64,000 nt of DNA from Embleya scabrispora (lineage in GTDB: Bacteria > Actinomycetota > Actinomycetes > Streptomycetales > Streptomycetaceae). Below are positions 17,111 through 26,069 of this stretch, one piece after another; positions within the stretch are counted from its first letter, which is position 1; each line of letters opens with the position of its first letter. The notes beneath the pieces are model-generated. The model saw only the letters and a list, made by a program, of their open reading frames with translations. It did no database searches and was not told the origin of the DNA. The translations under genes were made by a program, and so were the position numbers. The DNA is taken from NCBI RefSeq assembly GCF_002024165.1, contig NZ_MWQN01000001.1, forward strand, positions 5,394,001-5,458,000, in the 5' to 3' direction.

Positions 17111-20080
17111 CTACGTTTCCGACCCCCGCGTGGCCCCATCCCGGAACGGCCAGGTTTCCGTGCGGTCGTCGTCCACGTCCGGGCGGATGTTGCCGCCGTG
17201 TGGGATGCCGTACGGGCTGTAGCCGCCCGGGTATTCCTCGACCCAGTCGGCGGACTCGGCGCGTTCGTGGTCGATCGGTGGCCGCGCGGTGCTGCCGACC
17301 AAGGCCTTGACCATCTCGGTCGCCCGCATCTGAACCGGGATCGCGCCGCAGGCCATCGCCGTCTGGCGGGCCCGTTCCAATTCGCCGATCGCGTCCTGCT
17401 TGTGGTTGTCCTTGCGCAGCCGGTCGCCGTAGGCGAGCAGTGCCTTGGCGTATTCGTAATTGGCGCCGACGCCCTCCAGGGCGACCGCCGCGTCCCACAG
17501 CGCCTGAAGCGCGTTGGGATTGTCGTCCAACTCCGCGGCCACTCGCTTGGCCTGACCGGCGGCCACCGGGGCGTAACACGCGTCGGCGCGGGCGACCGCC
17601 TGCTTCGCCACCTTCTTGGCCAACTCCTGATTCTGCAAAGGACCTTCGAGACTCAGTGCCTGCGCGAGCAACAGTCCCCACGGGCACCACGCGGGGTTGT
17701 CCATGCCACGAGCGCGGAGCTTTTCGCCGAGGTCGGTCAGCGGCTGGATCACCTCGGTGTGCCTGCCTTGAGCGATCCGCAACTCGGCGAGCACGATCGC
17801 GGGCACCGGCAGCACGCGGGCCGCCTGGTCGGCCTTCGCCGCATCGTCGAAGCCGACCCGCCTGGAGGTGTGTTCGGCCAGTTCGAGGTCGCCCTGCGCG
17901 ATCAGGGTCTGGATCAGCACGCCCGCCGCATACCACTTCGACGGCGTGTTCTCACCGAGTTGCATGGCCATGTCCAGGCCGATCTCGGCCTGTTCCCGAG
18001 CCTCCTGGAGCCGGCCCATCCGATACAAAAGCATCGCCTGGAACGCGTGGCCGTAGGACAGATGCGAGCGCTGGCGACCATTGTCGCGCAGCTCGGCCAT
18101 GCCCTTGTCCAAGAGCGCGCGGGCCTCCTTGAACAGGTCGCAGTGAATGAACGTCAGAATGAGCACCATCGGGATCTCGAAGCCCCAACCGTCCTCGATC
18201 CAACTGAAGCCCGCGCGCTCTCCGTTCGGCGCCTCCGGACCGAGCGCCGCGCGGGCGAACTTGGTGGTGGTCTGCAGCCGGCGCCCGCTCAGCACGCCGT
18301 ACCAGGCGACCAGAGCGAACAACGAGCAGTTCGTGCGCGTGGTGGCGTGCTCGGTGTTCAGACGCACGGTCAACCGCTGGAGGTCGTGCGCCCGCGAGGC
18401 GAAGCTGGTGTCGTCCTCCCAGAACGCGGCCCACATGAACAGGTCGGCATACAGCCGGTGGCGGGTCCGGCCGACCGGGGTCTTCTTGATCTCCTCGTCC
18501 AGGAGTTCGATGCTCTTGCGGAGTTGGCCATTGAACGCGAGCGAACGGCCCAGTTCGCAGACGATGTTGGTGCGCAGTTCGGCGCCCGGCGGGCACGCGG
18601 CGAGAGCCCGCCTCAACGGTTCCAGGCTGGCCGGGGGATTGTTCACGAAGTAGGCGCGGCCGATGTTGTAGTGGATCTTGGCGTGCATTTCCTTCGGCGC
18701 GAGCTGGGCGAGCGCGTGTTCGAGGTAGCGCACACCCGCCTCGGGCACACCCGACGCCAGACATTCGCGAGCCGCGCTCACCGCGGTTTCGGCGGCCCAC
18801 TCGTCGATGGTGCCGAACACCTTCAGGAGGTGGGTGGCGGCGCTCTGTGCGGAAAACCCGTCCTCGCGCAACATGTGGGCCGCCCGAAGGTGCATCGCGC
18901 AACGCTCGCTGAGCGCGAAACAGTGGCTGTAGACCGCGCGTTGCACCAGCGAGTGGGTGAACCCCCACGCCGATCGCTCGTCGTCGACGGCGGTCAGGAT
19001 CTCCTGCCCGTAGAGGTCCGCCGCCGCCGTCATGACGGTCTGCGGGCTCAGCCCGGTCAGCGTGGCGATGCGCTCGACGTTCATGTGCGGCGTCAGGATC
19101 GCGGCTGCCATCGCCACCCTGCGCGCCGCGGGCGCGAGTCGGTTGAAGCGCTCCTCGAACTGGTCCTTGTGGTAGGCGTACGCGGCGTGATCCGCCATCT
19201 CGGTGCCGTACCGCGCGATCCCGGCGGCCGTCGGCGGGATCCCGGTCTCCTCCACGTAGCGCAGGAGTTCGCGCAGGGTCTGCGGCAGGCCGTTGACGTA
19301 GCGGTGGCAGTGGCGGACGAACTCGTCGTCGACGTGCCGGTCGGCGAACCGCCGGCGGATCACCGAGGCGACGCCGTCGACGGTGAGTGGGGCGAGTTTG
19401 CCGAACTCGGTGGCGGCGACCTTGTTCAGCGCCCGCAGTGCCGGGCGCAACGGCTCCTCGATCTCGTCGGGTCGATACGAGATCACCAGCAGGATCGGCA
19501 ACTCGACGACCTGTAGCGCGAATCGAGCGAGCCAGTCGAGCGAGGAGGAATCGGCCCAGTGCACGTCGTTCACCACGAGGAGCAGCGGTCCGCCATGCGC
19601 CGGCAGGTGGCTGCGCATGACCGCGTCGAGGCCGGCGCGCACGTTTTCCGGATCCGGCGGCGCCTCGGGCTGACGCGGTTGCGTGCCGAGGATGGGGGCG
19701 AGGACGCCGTACCACTCGCCGAGTCGCTGCCGCCGGCCGGCGTCGTCGAGCCGATGGATCTTGACGAACAGCCGCTTCACCAGGCCGTAGACGCGGACCT
19801 TCTCCAGGTCGTAGCCGGTCACCGCGAGCGTTTCGAAGCCCTCCGTCCGCGCCGTGGCCTCGGCCCACTCCAGCACGGCCGACTTGCCCATGCCGGCCAC
19901 ACCCTGGACGACCGCGACGCGGCCCGAGCCGGTTCGGCGCACAACGGCCATGTTTTCGCGGAGTTCGCGTTGCAAGAGGTCGCGCTCGACCAGAGGCGTA
20001 GGCTCCGGGGCAGAGGCCGGATCGGGTGTGTGCTCGCGCCCCGTGCCTTCCGGGCGCGCTGCCGTGCGTCCTGCCGTCAT
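17111..20080 (-). CDS. LAL-like AAA ATPase with TPR-type helical repeats, lacking a LuxR DNA-binding domain
   Basis: A 989-residue STAND-type ATPase. The N-terminal domain has Walker A GVAGMGKSA (about residues 60-68), Walker B LLLVVNDVHWADSSS, and a sensor-like segment ISYRPDE. This is the layout of LAL/MalT-type regulators. The remaining 600 residues are alpha-helical tetratricopeptide-like repeats. LAL regulators normally end in a LuxR helix-turn-helix; here the C-terminus is a short, polar, proline- and aspartate-rich tail with no such motif. It may therefore act by protein-protein contact rather than by binding DNA. It is divergent from the zinc-ribbon/OB gene at 20371. Confidence 0.85.
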   Translation of the reverse strand: MTAGRTAARPEGTGREHTPDPASAPEPTPLVERDLLQRELRENMAVVRRTGSGRVAVVQGVAGMGKSAVLEWAEATARTEGFETLAVTGYDLEKVRVYGLVKRLFVKIHRLDDAGRRQRLGEWYGVLAPILGTQPRQPEAPPDPENVRAGLDAVMRSHLPAHGGPLLLVVNDVHWADSSSLDWLARFALQVVELPILLVISYRPDEIEEPLRPALRALNKVAATEFGKLAPLTVDGVASVIRRRFADRHVDDEFVRHCHRYVNGLPQTLRELLRYVEETGIPPTAAGIARYGTEMADHAAYAYHKDQFEERFNRLAPAARRVAMAAAILTPHMNVERIATLTGLSPQTVMTAAADLYGQEILTAVDDERSAWGFTHSLVQRAVYSHCFALSERCAMHLRAAHMLREDGFSAQSAATHLLKVFGTIDEWAAETAVSAARECLASGVPEAGVRYLEHALAQLAPKEMHAKIHYNIGRAYFVNNPPASLEPLRRALAACPPGAELRTNIVCELGRSLAFNGQLRKSIELLDEEIKKTPVGRTRHRLYADLFMWAAFWEDDTSFASRAHDLQRLTVRLNTEHATTRTNCSLFALVAWYGVLSGRRLQTTTKFARAALGPEAPNGERAGFSWIEDGWGFEIPMVLILTFIHCDLFKEARALLDKGMAELRDNGRQRSHLSYGHAFQAMLLYRMGRLQEAREQAEIGLDMAMQLGENTPSKWYAAGVLIQTLIAQGDLELAEHTSRRVGFDDAAKADQAARVLPVPAIVLAELRIAQGRHTEVIQPLTDLGEKLRARGMDNPAWCPWGLLLAQALSLEGPLQNQELAKKVAKQAVARADACYAPVAAGQAKRVAAELDDNPNALQALWDAAVALEGVGANYEYAKALLAYGDRLRKDNHKQDAIGELERARQTAMACGAIPVQMRATEMVKALVGSTARPPIDHERAESADWVEEYPGGYSPYGIPHGGNIRPDVDDDRTETWPFRDGATRGSET

Positions 20081-20370
20081 CGCGCAACCTCTCTGCCGTG
20101 CGTTCCCACCCCGAGCCCGCGCGGATCGATTACGCGCCGTGGCGGATCACTTGCGCTACCCATCCTGCGCCAAGTCCGCAAGCCATGTCTTCGACTTGGC
20201 CGAGAAGTCCTGTCGACGTCCTCTCTTCGAGTGGCCCGATTTCGGAACGGGAACGGATGTGCGGTCGATTCGGCAACCGGGCGCTTGGTACGCGAGCATG
20301 CAGCCGGGGCTCGTGTTCGACCGCCGGCGGGCCCGCAGAACTCGACGAGGCATGTTCGACCAGAAAGGCC

Positions 20371-20781
20371 GTGACACCCGTGTTGGGACCGCAGATCGGT
20401 GTACCCGTCACTCCTGCCGCGTCGGTGCGGATCCCGCCCGAATCGGGCGAGTTGCGCTATCAGCGGTGCGGCGCCTGCGATACGGCGAACTTCGCCCCCA
20501 CCGAGATGTGCCGTGGCTGTTCGTCGCGCGCGCTCCAGTGGGCCACCAGCGCCGGGCGCGGCAGCGTGTACAGCTGGACCGTGGTGCGCAGGCCCCAGGC
20601 GCGCCCGTTCGGCGGCGCGCACGCGGTGGCGATCGTGGATCTGGACGAGGGCTATCGCATGCTCACCAACCTGGTCGAGGTCGAACCGGCGGAGATCCAT
20701 TCGGGGATGCGGGTGCGGGTGGACCTGCGACCGACGGGGGAGGAGCGGGTGTTGCCGTTCTTCACGCCCGACCGAGGCTGA
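20371..20781 (+). CDS. Zinc-ribbon / OB-fold protein (DUF35 family)
   Basis: A 136-residue protein with a rubredoxin-like zinc ribbon (CGAC...CRGC) followed by an OB-fold segment (GSVYSWTVVRRP...VAIVDLDEGYRMLTNLVEV...GMRVRV). Members usually partner thiolases or acyl-CoA enzymes as CoA-ester binding subunits, but no thiolase lies next to this gene. Starts are uncertain: GTG 20371 follows GAAAGG closely, and GTG 20380 is also in frame. It is followed by a strong hairpin. Confidence 0.82.
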   Translation: MTPVLGPQIGVPVTPAASVRIPPESGELRYQRCGACDTANFAPTEMCRGCSSRALQWATSAGRGSVYSWTVVRRPQARPFGGAHAVAIVDLDEGYRMLTNLVEVEPAEIHSGMRVRVDLRPTGEERVLPFFTPDRG

Positions 20782-20803
20782 GACCTTTCGCACTCCCGCC
20801 GAG

Positions 20804-20833
20804 CGTCCCGGGCGGAAGCCGGCGCCCGGGACG
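20804..20833 (+). terminator. Hairpin terminator after the zinc-ribbon/OB gene
   Basis: Perfect 11-bp stem CGTCCCGGGCG and complement with an 8-base loop, 22 bases after the stop. Confidence 0.7.
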
Positions 20834-21450
20834 TCCGACCGGCCGCGTCCGGGCGGGGCCCCGACGAGCAGCCGGTCCGAGCAGCGGGTCCGCGCCGTCC
20901 GGACGCAGCCGGCGGCCGGACAGGCCGGCCGGGGCCGGGCGTTCGCCGAGCGCCCGGCCGACCCGGGTCGGAGCCGCGATCCCGCGGGCGGCGCGCACCG
21001 GCGGGCTCCCCCGAGCGGCGCGAGCAACGCGCCTCGCCCCCGGCGGCCGCACGACCGTGCCGCACGCCACCTCGCGGCCGTCGTCCGGGCGCACCCCCGA
21101 CGATCCGGTCCCGGCGCATCGATGGGCCCACCGCCGGCGCGCGGGGTGGGAGCGCGGCGCGGCGCGTGGAGCCCCGACTGTTACCCGCGCCCGCGCCCGG
21201 CGCAGGCGCGTCGGCAACGTTCGACGGCGAGTGTCACGCGAACGGTCGCGGATCCCGCGCGCCGGAGCAGATCCAGGCGCGCGCTGCCGCCACACAAGGG
21301 AGTGATGGGTGTCATGCCCTGATCGTATACCCCCTAGGAGTATTTGCCGGTTAGGATTCGATTCCGGTGGGGTCGCGCATCATCGCGGTCGCCTCGGGTA
21401 GACCGCCGAAACAGGGCCCGTTCGAACGCAGCAGGAAGACAGGAGACGCG
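20834..21450. other. Long gene-poor, GC-rich region with one CsoR-like palindrome
   Basis: About 620 bases in which no frame has a convincing protein; long open frames are arginine/proline-rich artefacts. The only distinct signal is an AT-flanked near-palindrome at 21326-21344. A minus-strand ORF of 44 codons (21181-21315) starts just beyond that site but has no recognisable family. This stretch could be decayed sequence. Confidence 0.5.
21326..21344. promoter_or_regulatory. CsoR/RcnR-like operator (TACCCC...GGAGTA)
   Basis: The 19 bases TATACCCCCTAGGAGTATT resemble the AT-flanked C-tract/G-tract palindromes bound by copper- or persulfide-sensing CsoR-family repressors. No csoR or copper gene is seen beside it. 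The nearest genes are a small membrane protein at 21451 and a doubtful 44-codon ORF on the minus strand. Confidence 0.4.
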
Positions 21451-21738
21451 ATGACCACCACCGCGATCGCCGCTCTGGCGACGTTGTTCGTCGGCCTCGC
21501 CGGCTGCCTGTGGCTGCTCACCCGGGCACGCCGCGCCGAGCGCATGACGGCCGCGGTGTTGATGTGCATGTTCGCGTCGCTCGCGCTGGTGTTCTACTCG
21601 ATCGGCCAGGGCGGTATGGGCGCCCTGGATGCCGCGCTGCTGCTCGGTGTGGCCGCTCCGGTGGGCACGCTGACGGTCGCGGCCCGCGGTCGCGGCCTCG
21701 GCCGCACGGCCGCCGGTCGCGACCATCGTGCCCGGTGA
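21451..21738 (+). CDS. Small membrane protein, function unknown
   Basis: A 95-residue protein with about three hydrophobic segments (ALATLFVGLAGCLWLL, TAAVLMCMFASLALVFYSIG, DAALLLGVAAPVGTLTVA) and a basic C-terminal tail. The ATG at 21451 follows AGGAGA at good spacing. No family recognised. It is convergent with the DUF3040 gene. Confidence 0.72.
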   Translation: MTTTAIAALATLFVGLAGCLWLLTRARRAERMTAAVLMCMFASLALVFYSIGQGGMGALDAALLLGVAAPVGTLTVAARGRGLGRTAAGRDHRAR

Positions 21739-21756
21739 TCCGCCTGCCGTGACCGA

Positions 21757-22158
21757 TCAGGTCCGGCCGCCGCCACCGCGACGCAGGAGGAAGGACACAC
21801 ACAGCCAGACCAGCGTGGTGGTGCAGCCCATGATGATCAGCGCGAACGCGATCACCACCAGGTAGGCGCCGGACGTGGTGATCAGCGCCGCGAACACCGC
21901 CGCGAACAGCACGACGAGCAACAGCACGTGCCAGGTGCCGGAGAGTGTCGGTCGGCGCATCCTTCGGCGGGCGCGCCCCGAGGCCGGCATCGAGCCCGCG
22001 CCCGGGACGACCCGGCCGCGCACACCGCCGCGCCGACGGTTGCGGGAAGGACGCATCGTGCGCAGCGCGAGGTCCAACTCCTCGTCCTTGCGCAGCTCGT
22101 ACTCGATCTCCTCCAGCATCCGCCGCTCGTTCGGCGTCAGACGCACTTCCTCCATCAT
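21757..22158 (-). CDS. DUF3040 family membrane protein
   Basis: A 133-residue protein typical of actinobacteria. The N-terminal cytoplasmic part begins LTPNERRMLEEIEYELRKDEELDLALRTMRPSR, the DUF3040 signature. A basic linker is followed by two membrane helices (about 75-98 and 100-122). Function is unknown. It is divergent from chorismate mutase across about 270 bases that hold an imperfect inverted repeat (ATGTGACACCTG at 22279, CAGGTGGTGACAT at 22307). Confidence 0.88.
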   Translation of the reverse strand: MMEEVRLTPNERRMLEEIEYELRKDEELDLALRTMRPSRNRRRGGVRGRVVPGAGSMPASGRARRRMRRPTLSGTWHVLLLVVLFAAVFAALITTSGAYLVVIAFALIIMGCTTTLVWLCVSFLLRRGGGGRT

Positions 22159-22429
22159 GTCGTTCGCCCCCTACCGCAGTTCCGCCCGCATCCCACGAGT
22201 ACGGCCGAACGGTCGTCGCGACACGGCAGGGACAGCCGACGGCGCGGACCGTACTCAGAGGGTCCCCCGCAGGTGGCGATGTGACACCTGGCAGAACGAG
22301 AGATGACAGGTGGTGACATTTCCTCGGATCGCTCTGCGGGCCCGGGGACGGGGCGTCCGGTGAGCCGGCGCGGGCCCGCCGGCGTGCGTGCCTCCGCGCG
22401 CGCGAGGCCGCCGGGTAGGGTCACCCGTT

Positions 22430-22753
22430 ATGGCCAACGGAACCACTGACGAAAGGTCGGGCGAGGCGCCCGACAAGCCCGCCGAGCTGCTGGACCTGCG
22501 GGACAGCATCGACAACATCGACGCGGCCCTGATCCATCTGCTGGCCGAGCGGTTCAAGTGCACCCAACGGGTCGGCGTGCTCAAGGCCGAGCACCGGCTG
22601 CCGCCTGCCGACCCGGAGCGCGAGGCGGTACAGATCCGCCGGCTGCGCGCGCTGGCCGAGAGCGCGAAGCTCGACCCGGACTTCGCGGAGAAGTTCCTCA
22701 ACTTCCTGGTCGCCGAGGTGATTCACCACCACAAGGCGATCGCCGGCGCGTGA
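22430..22753 (+). CDS. Chorismate mutase, AroQ class
   Basis: This 107-residue all-helical enzyme rearranges chorismate to prephenate for phenylalanine and tyrosine synthesis. It shows the family pattern LRDSIDNIDAALIHLLAERFKCTQRVGVLKAE, with the active-site arginine/lysine positions, then R and E residues in REAVQIRRLR and a C-terminal helix. The ATG at 22430 begins a conserved N-terminus. No signal peptide is present, so it is cytoplasmic. Confidence 0.9.
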   Translation: MANGTTDERSGEAPDKPAELLDLRDSIDNIDAALIHLLAERFKCTQRVGVLKAEHRLPPADPEREAVQIRRLRALAESAKLDPDFAEKFLNFLVAEVIHHHKAIAGA

Positions 22754-22956
22754 TCGCGTGATCGATCGCCGTCCGGCTCGTTGAAACGAACGCGGACATC
22801 GGCCGCCCCGCGTCGGTGCGGTCCGGCCATCTCCCCTGCGCCGCTTGCTACTTACGGGGGAAGATCGCGCGCCCCCCGTCACCGGCACCCCCCTCGCGCG
22901 TTGGACGTCGTGGAACCCCGGTTCCACCGTCTATCGATCGATGGGAATAACTACCA

Positions 22957-23397
22957 GTGAACAAGCTCACCAAGGGTGCGGTCGTCACCGCCGCCATTCT
23001 CGGCGGTTCGGTTACGGTTGGGGGCCAGGCGTTCGCCGCCGCCGAGGCGGACGGCGCCGCCGTCGACTCGCCCGGCGTGCTCTCCGGCAACAACATCCAG
23101 GTGCCGGTGCACGTGCCGGTCAACGTCTGTGGCAACACCGTGAACATCATCGCGGCGATCAACCCGACGTTCGGCAACACCTGCGTGAACGGTGACGGCG
23201 TGGAGACGCCGATGCCGGGTCACCCCGCTCCCGGCCACCCGGGCCACCCGGCCCCGCCGCCGCACCAGGTCCCGCCGACCGACGACTGTCCGCCGGAGCT
23301 TCCGCCGCCGCCGCCCGTCCCGCCGACCGACGACTGCCCGGACCCGACCGGTCTGGCCTCCATGGCGAGCGGTGCCGCCGGCGCGATGATGGGCTGA
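22957..23397 (+). CDS. Short chaplin with proline/cysteine-rich C-terminal extension
   Basis: Chaplins are secreted amyloid-forming surfactants that coat aerial hyphae and lower surface tension. A signal peptide ends in QAFA-AAEA (about residue 27). It is followed by one chaplin domain: SPGVLSGNNIQVPVHVPVNVCGNTVN with a second cysteine in FGNTC. Ordinary short chaplins stop near this point. Here an extra ~75 residues follow, rich in proline and histidine, with a VPPTDDCP repeat giving two more cysteines and a short glycine/alanine/methionine tail. No LPXTG sorting motif is visible. Start is GTG. A very strong terminator follows. Confidence 0.93.
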   Translation: MNKLTKGAVVTAAILGGSVTVGGQAFAAAEADGAAVDSPGVLSGNNIQVPVHVPVNVCGNTVNIIAAINPTFGNTCVNGDGVETPMPGHPAPGHPGHPAPPPHQVPPTDDCPPELPPPPPVPPTDDCPDPTGLASMASGAAGAMMG

Positions 23398-23416
23398 ACA
23401 CCCACGTCACGGCCGT

Positions 23417-23467
23417 ACCGGCGGCGGCCCCGGCACACCTCCCAGGTGTGCCGGGGCCGCCGCCGGT
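23417..23467. terminator. Very strong hairpin between the chaplin and the next membrane protein gene
   Basis: A perfect 24-bp stem beginning ACCGGCGGCGGCCCCGGCAC with a 3-base CCC loop, between convergent genes. It should terminate transcription from both sides. Confidence 0.85.
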
Positions 23468-23488
23468 TTCCGGGCCGGTGCAGGCGGG

Positions 23489-24088
23489 TCAGCCCACCGG
23501 GGTGCGCTCCACCGGGCGGGGCTCGCGCAGCCGACGCGGCGCGGGCTTGTCCTTGGGAGGCTTCCCGAACGCCTCGCAGACGCCGTACACGGCGATCACC
23601 AGACAAATCATGGTGAATCCGCCCAGCACCCCGAAGAAGCCGCGCAGCGCCTCGGTGCGGTCGGCGTCGCCGGTGATCAGGATCAGTACGCCGAGCAGCG
23701 CCCCGGCGATCGCCATCGCGGCCACCGCGCGGGCGAACTCGACCACCTCGTAGCGGACCCGCTCCGGGCCCCGTCGCGGCGGTCGCCAGGGCAGCGGGCC
23801 GCCCAGGAAGTGGTAGCCCACCCGCTGGTCCACCCAGCGGATCGCCCGGTGCCCGAAGACCGCGGTCATCCCGATGTACAGCGCGGCGATCCCGTGCCGC
23901 GACCCGGCGGTGGCGCCGCCGCGCAGGTCCACCACGGCGACCACGAGCAGGATCACCTCCAACAGCGGTGTGCCGTACAGGAACACGTTGCTCAGCCGGC
24001 GGCGGTGCAGCACGTAGCGGCTGAGCAGGCCCAGGGCGATCAGCACCCAGAAGCCCACCTCGCAGGCAACGATCATGGCGACGACCAC
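23489..24088 (-). CDS. Multi-pass membrane protein, function unknown
   Basis: A 199-residue protein with about five or six hydrophobic segments, including VVVAMIVACEVGFWVLIALG, LYGTPLLEVILLVVAVVDL, AVAAMAIAGALLGVLILIT and GFFGVLGGFTMICLVIAVYG, and a basic C-terminus. The GTG at 24088 has a GGGGGGAT site; the ATG at 24076 is an alternative. The frame stays open far upstream but only as a shadow of idi. Family not recognised. It is divergent from idi. Confidence 0.78.
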   Translation of the reverse strand: MVVAMIVACEVGFWVLIALGLLSRYVLHRRRLSNVFLYGTPLLEVILLVVAVVDLRGGATAGSRHGIAALYIGMTAVFGHRAIRWVDQRVGYHFLGGPLPWRPPRRGPERVRYEVVEFARAVAAMAIAGALLGVLILITGDADRTEALRGFFGVLGGFTMICLVIAVYGVCEAFGKPPKDKPAPRRLREPRPVERTPVG

Positions 24089-24340
24089 GGTGATCCCCCC
24101 TTCGGACGGCTCGGGCCCGCCCGACCCCGCGCCCGGGGCGGGCGACGGCGGTCTCGAACGGACCCCACCAGCGTCTCCCGGGCACGCCCGCGGCGGATCG
24201 TCGGCAGGGCGGATTCCGCCGTACAGACAACGATGTAGTCGGCGCACGACACGTCGTGGCAGGCCCGGCCCGGGATCGGGGGATCCGCGCCGCGCGTGCC
24301 GGATAGTGTGCTGAGCAAGGCCGAACAGCAGGGAGAGCAC

Positions 24341-24892
24341 ATGGCGCAGGAGCAGCCGGACGGTCGGGTCATGGTCGAACTGGTGGACCCGCAGGGGAAC
24401 ACCATCGGCCTCGCGGAGAAACTGGAGGCACACCAGCCGCCGGGTCTGCTGCACCGGGCGTTCTCGGTTTTCCTCCTCGACGAGCGGGGCCGGGTACTGA
24501 TGCAGCGCCGGGCCCTGACGAAATATCACTCGCCGGGACGCTGGTCCAACACGTGTTGCAGCCACCCGTTCCCGGGCGAGGAGCCCCGGGAGGCGGTGCT
24601 GCGCCGGCTGACCGAGGAACTGGGCGCCAAGCCCACCGTCCTCGAACCGGCCGGTCTGGTGACCTACGACGTCACCGACGAGGTCTCGGGCCTGGTCGAG
24701 AAGGAGTTCAACCACCTCTTCGTCGGCCTGGTCGGCGGCGAACTCGGACTCAACGCCGAGGAGGTCGACGACGTCGCGTACGTGCCGCTCGACGAACTCG
24801 ACGCGTGGCTGGCCGAGCACGATCACACCGCGTGGCTGAGCGCGGTGCTCGAACCGGTGCGCGCACCGCTGGCGGCGCTGGCCGCACGCTGA
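24341..24892 (+). CDS. idi: Isopentenyl-diphosphate delta-isomerase, type I
   Basis: This enzyme interconverts isopentenyl and dimethylallyl diphosphate for isoprenoid synthesis. It is a 183-residue Nudix-fold protein. The active-site cysteine lies in WSNTCCSHPFPGE, the metal-binding histidines in LLHRAFSVFLLDERGRVLMQRRA and CSHP, and the Nudix-like segment in REAVLRRLTEELG. The ATG at 24341 follows GGGAGAG. A bidirectional terminator follows. Confidence 0.95.
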   Translation: MAQEQPDGRVMVELVDPQGNTIGLAEKLEAHQPPGLLHRAFSVFLLDERGRVLMQRRALTKYHSPGRWSNTCCSHPFPGEEPREAVLRRLTEELGAKPTVLEPAGLVTYDVTDEVSGLVEKEFNHLFVGLVGGELGLNAEEVDDVAYVPLDELDAWLAEHDHTAWLSAVLEPVRAPLAALAAR

Positions 24893-24907
24893 GCGAACAC
24901 CCGAGCG

Positions 24908-24943
24908 GAGAGGGCGGGCCCACGACACCGGGCCCGCCCTCTC
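24908..24943. terminator. Hairpin between convergent idi and lipoprotein genes
   Basis: A perfect 14-bp stem GAGAGGGCGGGCCC and complement with an 8-base loop. Confidence 0.75.
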
Positions 24944-24964
24944 GCTCGTGTCCGTCCCGCCCCG

Positions 24965-25966
24965 TCAGGCCGGGGGCGGCGTGGTGCCCTGGTCCGGCCA
25001 GCTCGGCGCGGGCGCCGGGACGAGCGTGGCGCGATCGGGCTTGGGCGCGGCGCCGCCGAAGACGTACTCGGTGCGCAGGTGCCGCGTCGCGCCGGTGGCC
25101 ACACCCTTGTCCACCACCGTCGTGCTCACCTCGGAGTACGCGGGCAGGTGGGTGGCCGGGTCCAGCCAGAACACCGCGCGCACCGGCGACCCGCTCTGCC
25201 GACCGAAGTTCTCGATCTGGTACGGCCCCTTGGTGAAGTCGGGGATCGTGGCCCGGAACGCCCGGAGCAGCAGATCGGTGTTGGCCGCCGCGCCGCCGTT
25301 CTGCTGCGGCTTCAGGTCCACCGTCAGCCGCAGCCAGGACTTGCCGTTCTGCTGCGCCGGTTCCACCGCCGAGGGGGTCAACCAGCCCGGGGTGGCCTCC
25401 AGTTGGGCGGCGAAGGTCTTCGCCTGCTCGGCGGTCAGCCCGGTCGGCAGGATGCCGTCGCCGACGTACTTGCCCTCATGGGACATGTCCACGACACACG
25501 TGCGCTTGGTGTCGCTCCACTGCTCGAGCGCGTTGTTGTAGCTCCACTCCCGGCCCGCCTCGCACTGGGAGCGCTTGATCGGCGCGCCGGCGGCGACCTG
25601 GTAGGCGCGGTCGGTGAACGCGGACTTGCCGCCCGCGTCGTACCAGGACCACAACTCCTCCTTGACCGTCGCCTCCTTGGCGGTGTCGCCGGCCGCGGTG
25701 CGCACCCCGTGGTACTCGACCACCTGCTGCGTGGTGGTCGCCGCGACGAGCGCGGCCCAGACCGCCCTGGGGTCCTTGTCGCCCGCCCCGCCGGGTGCCG
25801 GGGCGCCGGCCGACGGCCCCCCGGTGCCGCCCGCCTTGTCCCCGCCCTTTTTCTCCTTGCCCTTGCCGCCGCCGGAGTCGGACGAGCACCCCGTCAGCAC
25901 GACGGCGGCGGCCAGGCCCGCCGCCGCCCACGTGCTCCACCGTCGTCCCACGCCCCCGTGTCGCAT
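24965..25966 (-). CDS. Secreted lipoprotein, function unknown
   Basis: A 333-residue protein with a basic N-terminus, hydrophobic segment and lipobox LTGC (C27), so it is probably anchored outside the membrane. A glycine/lysine-rich linker follows. The mature domain has the look of LppX/LprG-like actinobacterial lipoproteins (WLDPATHLPAYSEVSTTVV near the C-terminus resembles a beta-strand of that fold), but identity is not certain. Two cysteines (SQCEAGREW and RTCVVDMS) may form a disulfide. Confidence 0.82.
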   Translation of the reverse strand: MRHGGVGRRWSTWAAAGLAAAVVLTGCSSDSGGGKGKEKKGGDKAGGTGGPSAGAPAPGGAGDKDPRAVWAALVAATTTQQVVEYHGVRTAAGDTAKEATVKEELWSWYDAGGKSAFTDRAYQVAAGAPIKRSQCEAGREWSYNNALEQWSDTKRTCVVDMSHEGKYVGDGILPTGLTAEQAKTFAAQLEATPGWLTPSAVEPAQQNGKSWLRLTVDLKPQQNGGAAANTDLLLRAFRATIPDFTKGPYQIENFGRQSGSPVRAVFWLDPATHLPAYSEVSTTVVDKGVATGATRHLRTEYVFGGAAPKPDRATLVPAPAPSWPDQGTTPPPA

Positions 25967-26069
25967 GCACCACTCCTCGCCTCGGTCTCACCGAACGCTG
26001 CGTCAGCACGCATACCGTACGCGTGAGCGAGCCGGGCGGAGCGGGAACGGCCCCGCCCGGCGGAGGTGC

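Noticed and set aside
21181-21315. Minus-strand ORF of 44 codons just beyond the CsoR-like site
   Set aside because: It has no convincing ribosome site, no recognisable domain and an arginine-rich composition. Kept only as a possibility within the intergenic region.
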